A DNA stretch of 29,800 bases from positions 14,671-44,470 of the forward strand of contig AVPN01000599.1 in assembly GCA_000695325.1 (NCBI GenBank), in the 5' to 3' direction. The position numbers and the translations under genes are program-made. Source of the stretch: Pleurobrachia bachei (Eukaryota > Ctenophora > Tentaculata > Cydippida > Pleurobrachiidae). Each line of letters opens with the position of its first letter. Positions within the stretch are counted from its first letter, which is position 1. Below the pieces are notes generated by a model. The model saw nothing but the letters and a program-made list of their open reading frames with translations. It made no database searches and was not told the origin of the DNA. Below, piece by piece: positions 10,112-18,900 of this stretch.

Positions 10112-12079
10112 ATGGAAGATATCTCAAAACTCCTTGTCTCCCACCAAAAGCTGGAGAGAGACCGAGGACTGGAGGCACTATCAGCCCAATTCTCCAGCCC
10201 AGGCAACTGTGAAGCTATTGAATCACTACTAACAGACCTGATCGCTCCCTCTCCTGACACACCCTGGGAACAGTTCCATGGTTCTCTCCAGGCATCATCC
10301 CAATACATCTCCTCTCCCCTCTCTCCCACCCCTGGATTCCTCTCCACCTCCCTGACCTCCGCACGTGCCCACCTCTCACACCCAGAGAGTCGAGTCAGAT
10401 CTGCAGCTGGGGAGCTACTAGGAGCACTGGCGGGCAGACAAGGAACATCCATCTACACCACATGTCAGGGGGATCTAATCACCAGTATCATGTCTTGTCT
10501 GGAGAGGAGCCAGGAGGCGGATAACACGATCAAAGAGAAGCTGGATGGACAGGAGAGTGTGTTTCACGATACCGCAGGATGGGGTCATCTTGAGACTAGC
10601 ATGAAGGCTTTAGAGGCGATTATTCGTGAGACAGGAGCTGAATTTGACTCTTGTATCGATACCCAACTGCTTGATCTTGTGTTTGAGTCCCTGAAGCATA
10701 CGAACCGGTTTGTTAGAGAGACTGGCTACATGGTGTGCTGTGCTCTAGTTAGTATTCACCCTGCAGATGAGGGGACCACGGGTAACAAGGGGGCTGTTTG
10801 GAGAGAGGGAGGACGGTTCGCTGATGCTCTAGAGATAGGTCTATCTGATAATTGGTCGCAGGTGAGAATGGCAGCGTGCTGTGCTGGTCGAGCGTTTCTC
10901 CTTGGTATCCCTGAATCAGGGAGGGCTGAGTTCTACCCTCAACTCCTACCTCCACTCTGTCTAAACCGGTACTACATAGCGGAAGGAGTGAGGTTGCACT
11001 GTCAGGCAACATGGCGACTCCTATTCTCAGTTAGTGGGGTGACTGCTGTTGAAGACAATCTCGCTCACATAGTCCCCTTCTACCTGAAACAAGCTGAAGC
11101 AGACAACCATGCTGTTAGAGAGGCTGCTTGTGCTTGTATTGCTGAATTGGCTACTAAAGTTGGCTCTGATGCAGTCAAAGTGTATGTTCCACAACTGTTG
11201 GAAGGGTTGCTGGTATGCTTTGAGGATGACAGTTGGCCCGTGAGAGATGCAGCGTGCACTGCGTGTGGTAACTTTGTGTCTGTGTTTGGGGTTGAGAGTG
11301 AGAGTTATGTCGAGAGGTTGATGCCTCTGTTCTACGCTAATTTGGAGGATAATATCCCGTCTGTGAGACAAGGTGCTGCTATTGCTATAACCAGTGTTGC
11401 TGCCACCTACCCAGACACCCTCCTCTCCCCCACTGTCACCCGAGTGGGTGAGCTGCTGGAGAAAGTTAATGGGCAGCCGGAGGACAGCAAACAGTTCGAT
11501 GACATGTCTAAACCGGCTGTGTTTGGTGTTGCAATGCCTGAAGATCCCACCCACACCAACCAAGTCATGTACTCATGTGGATCCCTGGCCCCTAAGATGG
11601 GTCGTGGAGGCAGTGGGAAAGCCCCCGGTGCTGGAGGATGTTCGGCATCCCATCACTTCAAACGTCCCGCCCAGCCCTGGGAACAGACAGACGGGGGTGT
11701 GAGGTTATTTGCGGAGTTAGCTAATGTCACAGCTGCTAAACCAGGACTAGTCCCCCTCCTATCAGCACTGTCTAGTGTGACCAGGAGACGCCACTTCGAG
11801 CACCACAAGCACCTCCTGGAAACTATATACAAAGCCCTCCCGGTTATCTTTAGGCGGCTCACTAAACCCAAGATTAAACCTCATGTCAATGAATTTTTGG
11901 ATGGACTCAAGTACGGGCTGCAGAGCGATAATAACTTGCTCAAGGCTGCGTCTGTAGAGTGTTTGCAGAGCATGTCACTTATGTTGGGACCTAATATTCT
12001 GAGAGGGAGGATAGAGATGACAGATCCTGATATGTTACTGTATGTTCAGCGTGCCTTCCCTGAAACTGTGGGCAGTTAA
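10112..12079 (+). CDS. HEAT-repeat protein, 655 aa, intronless CDS
   Basis: One uninterrupted 655-residue frame starting MEDISKLL, with the start codon immediately after a splice acceptor. It is built of alpha-helical HEAT units. The clearest are residues about 340-440 (VREAACACIAELATKVG, then WPVRDAACTACGNFVSVFG, then PSVRQGAAIAITSVAATYP), spaced about 40-50 residues. Trp-Glu entry motifs (PWEQFHGSL near residue 50, PWEQTDGGV near 525) mark other units. A Gly/Ser/Ala-rich break (about 500-520) separates a C-terminal block (HHKHLLETIYKALPVIF onward). HEAT solenoids are protein-binding scaffolds (importins, condensins, TOG proteins); I do not recognise this one as any named orthologue. A 655-aa CDS without introns is unusual here, since neighbouring genes have short exons, and may indicate an old retrocopy or intron loss. 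Confidence 0.85.
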   Translation: MEDISKLLVSHQKLERDRGLEALSAQFSSPGNCEAIESLLTDLIAPSPDTPWEQFHGSLQASSQYISSPLSPTPGFLSTSLTSARAHLSHPESRVRSAAGELLGALAGRQGTSIYTTCQGDLITSIMSCLERSQEADNTIKEKLDGQESVFHDTAGWGHLETSMKALEAIIRETGAEFDSCIDTQLLDLVFESLKHTNRFVRETGYMVCCALVSIHPADEGTTGNKGAVWREGGRFADALEIGLSDNWSQVRMAACCAGRAFLLGIPESGRAEFYPQLLPPLCLNRYYIAEGVRLHCQATWRLLFSVSGVTAVEDNLAHIVPFYLKQAEADNHAVREAACACIAELATKVGSDAVKVYVPQLLEGLLVCFEDDSWPVRDAACTACGNFVSVFGVESESYVERLMPLFYANLEDNIPSVRQGAAIAITSVAATYPDTLLSPTVTRVGELLEKVNGQPEDSKQFDDMSKPAVFGVAMPEDPTHTNQVMYSCGSLAPKMGRGGSGKAPGAGGCSASHHFKRPAQPWEQTDGGVRLFAELANVTAAKPGLVPLLSALSSVTRRRHFEHHKHLLETIYKALPVIFRRLTKPKIKPHVNEFLDGLKYGLQSDNNLLKAASVECLQSMSLMLGPNILRGRIEMTDPDMLLYVQRAFPETVGS

Positions 12080-12656
12080 ATCAGATATGATAGTACATTG
12101 CAGTGATACAGTAGTGGGTACACTGTCTGCAGACGTAGTACATTGTACAGACTGTGTCTCATGAGGAGAGATCCCTCTCTTTCTCTCTGGAAACACACTG
12201 CTTGTTTGTTGTTTGTGCGGGATACAATATTACAATATTACATAGTTTTATTATGTGTGCGTTTTGTATGTCAGAACTCTGACGAAGTGTCAGAAGGAAA
12301 TGGATGGGCAGAGCTGACAAAAAATCCCCCGAATATTTTATACAATATTTAATTTTCATGTATTTTTCGTTCGATATGTTTTCTCTGTTTTTACAAAACA
12401 CAGCTACTCCAAAATAAGGCTTTCCTGGCACACACCTGATAAGGGTTGAAAGATGACACCACCACATGTTACAGTGTTCCTTTCTTTGCTTGTTGTTTGG
12501 CCATGCTGATACATCCATATAGATCTGAGTGTTTTCAGCATCCCCCTCTATAACCTCATCATATAATATCCAATACCCTTCCACTCCCTACAATAAATGA
12601 CACTCCCTCCACCCCTCCCCTCTACCACTCCCTCCACCCATCTCTCTATCCCATAG
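12080..12656 (+). other. 3' region of HEAT gene and pyrimidine tract
   Basis: No coding signal. It contains a possible poly(A) signal AATAAA at 12592-12597, then a long C/T-rich stretch (12598-12656) ending in a tag acceptor that precedes the orphan exon. The pyrimidine tract supports a real splice acceptor more than a random one. Confidence 0.6.
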
Positions 12657-13186
12657 CTACAGCGATGGCACATGTTTCTGTCTAGCCTCCTAGAGGGTGC
12701 TACAACATCATCATCACGTCAACTAGAGGAGGAAGATAAGGAGCTGCTAATAACGAAGGAGGAGAGGGAAGAATATGAGATGGTACACTTTAAGAACAAG
12801 GTACAAATAATGGCGGTCTATAATAGTGGTGGCACTCTTAGAGTACTCTTAGAGTACTACACTAGACTAGTGGTACTAAATCAGTAAAGGGATATGTTTC
12901 TTAAAAGCCATAAGTGGTTATAGTTTTGTTGACTGATCAGGCTGTTGTTAGATGCGATATTATTGGTAGTAGTATTGGGGTAAACTGGGAGGGGGTGGTA
13001 CTTAACTGCAGAATTAGAATGTTGGCTAAAGTACTAGCTATTGCCAAACAAGTGATATGAATTAGATTTCATTGTTTCTTCCAGAGAGTACTACATCCAT
13101 ATGTACATGTTGTGGTGTACATGTACTGGCAAACAACGCCTTCTTACACAAACACCAATAACACTATTTGTCGCATATTTTCATAA
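12657..13186 (+). CDS. Orphan predicted exon(s), unknown protein
   Basis: Exon-like segment 12657-12800 (144 nt, phase 0 at both ends, strong acceptor, donor AAG|gtacaa). It encodes a charged helical stretch starting LQRWHMFLSSLLEG and ending EEREEYEMVHFKNK. A further acceptor (tttcttccag, ending 13084) opens a second in-phase segment 13085-13186 encoding RVLHPYVHVVVYMYW and ending at TAA. No 5' partner exon could be identified, and the upstream HEAT gene has its own stop. It could be a 3' alternative end of the HEAT gene, a piece of a gene disrupted by the nearby assembly gap, or a chance frame. I do not recognise the sequence. Confidence 0.35.
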
Positions 13187-13917
13187 CTGCCCCCACAAAC
13201 GAGCAGTGCAGTAGCAGTCACGCATCGTCTGTTTTTACAGTTAATTTATTTGTGTACAGCTGGTGTGGCACTACGCCGCACACACAGCTCAGTGTCATAA
13301 TATTGTGTGGCTAAACCACGTCTTTACTCCTTGCTTGATTGAGAGATTCTTCCTCTTTTCTGACTTCGAATTCTTCTTACTTTTGAAGAATAAGAAGAAG
13401 TAAGAAGATCTCAGTCCTGACACACGAATCCATCGCTTCTTATCTCTCTCTCAGATTATTATACCCAGTTTAATAATTTTAGACGATCATATTTCCTGTG
13501 CGTGTCTCCCCTCTCTCTGCTGCTACTCATTTCTTCATCCCTTTCTCTCAGTGCTACTCAACCCTTTCTCTCAGTGCTGCTCATCCCTTTCTCTCAGTCA
13601 GCAGCTATTAACAAGTAGGAGCCATCATAATCATACCTAATCTGATATTTCAAATTTCTTTTTGTTGCCCTTTTAGTTTAGTATGTTTCTAGACACTAAA
13701 AGCATATTTTGAGATCCTCTTTTCAAAGTAGAAAGAGAGGGCGGAAGAGAAAGTGAGAGAGAAAGTAAGAGAGAGTGAGAGAGGGGGGAGTAAGAGACAC
13801 GTCGTAAAAGAGAGAGACCAAAGAGTGTCCAATCAAAGATTGCACTTGATACCCCTTACTCTCAATCCCTCTTTATGCAGACGCATGAGCAAAGAAGACA
13901 TAGAAAAGTCGAGTACA
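13187..13917. other. Non-coding region with minisatellite and hairpin
   Basis: No gene seen. It contains about three 23-bp units of the type ccctttctctcagtgctgct (13537-13604), an imperfect hairpin of cttcttac/aagaagtaagaag type near 13368-13410, and a purine-rich GA stretch (13730-13815). Confidence 0.6.
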
Positions 13918-14113
13918 TTTGTTGTATTTTGTGTTTGTATTACATTTGTTTCGCAGTTCATATTTTGTACTTCTTTGTCAGTCCCGGTTATTCTATTCGT
14001 GGGTGACAACTCACAAGTCCTATAGTTTTCACAAAAGAGTGTCATGTTCATTGTTCGACATTTTATGTATTACCCCCCCCCCTCTACGTCACACCTGCCA
14101 CCCCCAACTTTCT
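13918..14113 (+). repeat. Left flank of N gap, near-copy of 15272-15473
   Basis: About 196 bp matching 15272-15473 with small indels and scattered substitutions (shared blocks include ttattctattcgtgggtgac and aaaagagtgtcatgttcatt). The copies bracket the N run and are in the same orientation. This looks like two alleles of one locus placed either side of an unresolved join. Confidence 0.9.
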
Positions 14114-15070
14114 NNNNNNNNNNNNNNNNNNNNNNNNNNNNNNNNNNNNNNNNNNNNNNNNNNNNNNNNNNNNNNNNNNNNNNNNNNNNNNNNNNNNNNN
14201 NNNNNNNNNNNNNNNNNNNNNNNNNNNNNNNNNNNNNNNNNNNNNNNNNNNNNNNNNNNNNNNNNNNNNNNNNNNNNNNNNNNNNNNNNNNNNNNNNNNN
14301 NNNNNNNNNNNNNNNNNNNNNNNNNNNNNNNNNNNNNNNNNNNNNNNNNNNNNNNNNNNNNNNNNNNNNNNNNNNNNNNNNNNNNNNNNNNNNNNNNNNN
14401 NNNNNNNNNNNNNNNNNNNNNNNNNNNNNNNNNNNNNNNNNNNNNNNNNNNNNNNNNNNNNNNNNNNNNNNNNNNNNNNNNNNNNNNNNNNNNNNNNNNN
14501 NNNNNNNNNNNNNNNNNNNNNNNNNNNNNNNNNNNNNNNNNNNNNNNNNNNNNNNNNNNNNNNNNNNNNNNNNNNNNNNNNNNNNNNNNNNNNNNNNNNN
14601 NNNNNNNNNNNNNNNNNNNNNNNNNNNNNNNNNNNNNNNNNNNNNNNNNNNNNNNNNNNNNNNNNNNNNNNNNNNNNNNNNNNNNNNNNNNNNNNNNNNN
14701 NNNNNNNNNNNNNNNNNNNNNNNNNNNNNNNNNNNNNNNNNNNNNNNNNNNNNNNNNNNNNNNNNNNNNNNNNNNNNNNNNNNNNNNNNNNNNNNNNNNN
14801 NNNNNNNNNNNNNNNNNNNNNNNNNNNNNNNNNNNNNNNNNNNNNNNNNNNNNNNNNNNNNNNNNNNNNNNNNNNNNNNNNNNNNNNNNNNNNNNNNNNN
14901 NNNNNNNNNNNNNNNNNNNNNNNNNNNNNNNNNNNNNNNNNNNNNNNNNNNNNNNNNNNNNNNNNNNNNNNNNNNNNNNNNNNNNNNNNNNNNNNNNNNN
15001 NNNNNNNNNNNNNNNNNNNNNNNNNNNNNNNNNNNNNNNNNNNNNNNNNNNNNNNNNNNNNNNNNNNNNN
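14114..15070. other. Assembly gap (957 N)
   Basis: A run of N. Because its flanks are near-copies of one another, the true gap content may be zero or even negative. Frames that appear to cross it are meaningless. Confidence 0.99.
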
Positions 15071-15246
15071 TACAGTCGGACCCCGATTTACCGGGCCCCG
15101 ATATACCGGAACCCCGATTTACCGGGATGATAAATTTCCCCCGATATGGGAATTTCACGGTACTTCACCCCGATATACCGGGCACCCCGATTTACCGGGC
15201 AAAATCCTTTCCCCCGAGGATCCCGGTAAATCGGGGTCCGACTGTA
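15071..15246. mobile_element. Complete pogo-type MITE
   Basis: TA-flanked element whose ends are inverted repeats: cagtcggaccccgatttacc at left and the reverse complement, ending tcggggtccgactg, at right. The interior has further gatttaccggg/gatataccgg subrepeats. The core (15073-15244, 172 bp) cannot encode a transposase. TA target duplication and a CAGT-type terminus fit the Tc1/mariner-pogo superfamily (established knowledge). Relatives in this window lie at 5823-5930 and 18348-18380. Confidence 0.88.
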
Positions 15247-15271
15247 TACCCTTTCTACTTGAAGGTGACGA

Positions 15272-15473
15272 TTTGTTGTATTTTGTGACTATAAGTTTGC
15301 ATTATATGACATTTGTTTCGCAGTTCATTTGTACTTCTTTGCCAGGTTATTCTATTCGTGGGTGACAACTCACACGTCCTATAGACTATAGTTTTCACAA
15401 AAGAGTGTCATGTTCATTGTTCGATATTTTATGTATTGCCCCCTACGTCACACACCTGCCACCAATTCTTTCT
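15272..15473 (+). repeat. Right flank of N gap, near-copy of 13918-14113
   Basis: Partner of 13918-14113. It carries the pogo-type MITE just upstream, next to the gap. Differences are small indels (for example a duplicated ctatag) and single substitutions, as expected of alleles. Confidence 0.9.
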
Positions 15474-15944
15474 CACGACCGCCCTCTGTGTGTGGTAGTG
15501 GTGGTACTGATCCATGTTGGTTTCAATACCGTGTCATGTTACACATCTCATCATTGCTAGATTAGTTTAGCACACAGAGCAGAGAGATTCTCCTTCCTCG
15601 CAGCTTTGTCAAATTCTCGTAATGCCTTTTTTGTGGGGTATGTGTATCTAAACTAGAGTCTGATAGATATATTCTTTGTTCGCCATCTTGTGTTCGTCTG
15701 ACCATTAAGGTATTGTTCATAATTGATGCTTTTAGCACCATACACTGCTCGATTCTCGAAGTCTTCCCCAGCTTTACCTTATATAATTCTCTCTCTCCCG
15801 ATTGGTTGCAACAGCTGTAGCTTAGTGGAACCAGAGACCGTTTACCAGTTGGTTAGCTGTCTAGTCTGAAACCCTTGCATATTCCTATCGCGTTTACTGC
15901 ATGATGCTCCTTCATAAAACATGTGCTCCTTCATAAAACCAGAC
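15474..15944 (+). promoter_or_regulatory. Upstream region / 5'UTR of the chloride channel gene
   Basis: No coding signal. Just before the start codon a 19-bp direct repeat (tgctccttcataaaac type, near 15905 and 15924) occurs twice in the presumed 5'UTR. No convincing TATA box was noted. Confidence 0.4.
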
Positions 15945-18900
15945 ATGCCAAGACGAGACTATGGTTACCATCATGATACCTGTGCAGTTTTTACCAATGC
16001 TGCCTTTGAAGTAAGTTGAACACAACAGGAAAATAACCTGAATAAAGATCTGAGCAAGAATTAAATAGGGAAGAAAATCGAAAAATCTCCTTAACCGAGA
16101 TCACTGATCAGCCCGTGTATGTGTGAGATTCCCCATTCATCTGTTGTTACAGAGGGCGTGTGAGTGTGTATCAGCACCAGAAGGAGATATCAAAATTACT
16201 TCCAGGAAAAAAACCTTAGTAGACTAACCTGCTAAGTGCTAGGCCTGACTATAATTGGTACATGGGGGGTGAATGGGGGTGGTGGAAGTTCTAGTGAATA
16301 CCCGACACAGGCGTGGCCCAGAAATAAGTGAAAGTAATATTTCTTTTCAAAATATTTTTTGTATATTTTTTGTATATTTTTTGTATATTTAGATTCTACT
16401 CACGAAGTAACCGCTCAGATCGCCTCTCAGTGTCAGGGTTAGCTATGCTATCCTGGCCCTGTGAGGTAAGGGCGGCATACAAGTATTTTTATTATTATTA
16501 TTATTATTATTACCTCTGCTGTTCATGGCCGCCCCCGGCCGCACTTTACTACTTGTATGCTGTATATTGAGATACAAGCTGGTTGCCGCACTTTATGATA
16601 TATGCACTGAGCTTTCCCTTACTAGGCGCTCTCGGTACATACACATAGAGTCGTGTTTTGTTCGGGAGAAGTAGTCGTAGTAGTTGTAGTTTATAGTTAG
16701 CTGAACCGACCGAATCAAGAAATACTGGTCCCTGATAACTAGTCACGTGACCTAAATAACGAGTTCTGATTGGTTGTTTACTTGTTTCGGTCGGTTCTCC
16801 CTGAGGAAACCTCTCCCGGGGAATACCGGCGTGTATGTCATGTGCATGTATCATGTGCGAGAGTACACCCTTACTTACTAAAAAAGCGAAAGACGACAAA
16901 AAAGCTACTGAGGTCTGGTTGTTGTCACGAATTTAGCCATTATTCAATCTCCGCCCAATTATATTTTATGTCCAATTTCTCTAATTTTCCATCGTTCAGT
17001 TCGGTGTTCAGTGCTATTATAGTGCTACTGTATTATTGTCAACAACATTTAAAATTTCCCTCCCTGATCCCTTTCAGAACGGAGAGCAGGACGAGGAGGT
17101 GCTTGTAATGAACGACAGACAGGTCCAGAGGCACCACAGTGAGACTTTCAACCAACACCAGGACGCCCAACTACGATCCAGGCTAGACATTCAGGTTGGT
17201 AACACGTAACGTATTGTAACGGTCCTGACATGCCTAGTGACTTAAGTTAATTTGAAAATTGAATCTCAGTTCCAGTTTCAAGACTTGAAGAGAGATCAAA
17301 AGAAAAATTGTTACATGTATACTAAGGAGATTCTCAATAGCAGGGTTTCTCAACAAATATCACTAATATAGTCAGTACTCAGGACCCCGCACAGTGATTA
17401 CTGCACTCCATCCCTTTGCCTCATACCTCAACATAAAGCGGCATGATTCAGTTTTTGCATTGTTCAGCATACATCCTCCCGATTAAGCAGCAAGAAAATC
17501 GTAGCCAAACGGGATATTGGCGGTAGTAGAGTGGCTGGTAGAATTCTCCAGGGTCGACTATTTCGTACGCTTGGTAAACCAACGCTTCTGGTATCCCTGG
17601 CTTACAAAGGAAGCTTTGAAACGCAGCAATTGACGTGGCGAGATCGAATTGGCGCTTTGAGAGCGGAATGATTTCGTCGGTGATATTTTCCTGCATCATA
17701 TCGCTGTCACGTTTCATAATCAACTTGCTTAACATGACACTGGTGTAACAATATTGAGAATTCGCCTCCACCCCAGCTTCAAGCCTCTCTCTATTATCCT
17801 CAAAAAACTGAACTATCATCTTCAAAGCTTGACAGGACTTTCCATTTTGGTCATATTCACATATCTCGTTTCGCACCATGATCCAGTTGCACATGAACAA
17901 ATCCACACTACAGAGAATTTCAGTACCCATTTCCTGTAAAGCTATTCCGAAACAACAGTTAAGGTTATCCCTGAAAAGCTTTGGAGTTTTGTCGAGATTT
18001 TTCTAGAACTCCTTCAATCTTTCAATCAATTGACCCCATGTAGGTGTAACGCGATCGCAGATCACAATCAGCAGGTCCACGTTCATCATGAGTTTGAGAG
18101 TAGGGTCTTTAATTTTGGAAATCCACTCGCGGCCTCCTGTACAAAAGTAGAATTCCATATAGGGCCAGACAGTTTCGACAAGTTGAGCAGGAGTTTTGGA
18201 TCGGTGGGCAGCACACGTCCTGATTGGTACATAAGTTAGAGAGCAATTTGCTAAACAATTATATCTGAGCTTATTCTGAATGAGATCTGAGCAAGCATTG
18301 AGCTACCAAATCCTTTTGCATTGTATGGATAATAACAATACATACTACAGTCGGACCCCCGGTAAATCGGGGTACGACTGTTCATACTAATTCTATACCT
18401 TGGCAGTAGAAGTGGTAAAACGAAAAGAATAAGGCACAACTTCATCTTATTCGTATAAGATCGCAATCCCAAATGAAGAAATTCACCGACTTAGTGGTGG
18501 GGCAATTTATAAGGATTCAAGCTTTCACAAAGTAAGATCTCTATCCCTCTGCTGTAGGCTAGGGGGACAGAATACAATATAGCGGCAGTGATCAAGAATC
18601 TATTGCTCATGAGACAGGTGTTATGCTATTTATAGCATTTATAAGGCAATTTTTTCCGGTCACGACTATTAAACAGAATACAGATGGGTACTCTGTGCAA
18701 TTTGTTTCAGCTAGTGATCCCACGGGTCAATACCATACTTATGTATGTGATTAAAAAATTATTTTCTGTTCAATATCATATTATTTTCTCCCTGTCTGCA
18801 TCAACCTATAAACTGGTAACGATCTGCCGAGAAAATTGCTCAGTTTCGCTTTTTCTGAATCCTATAGAACATTGATCTCGCCCCACTCTCTACAAAATAT

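Noticed and set aside
11027-11563. 178-residue minus-strand frame inside the HEAT gene
   Set aside because: Antisense shadow of the HEAT-repeat coding sequence.
13919-15288. Long frames across the N gap on both strands
   Set aside because: They consist almost entirely of unknown bases and their ends are MITE and intergenic sequence.
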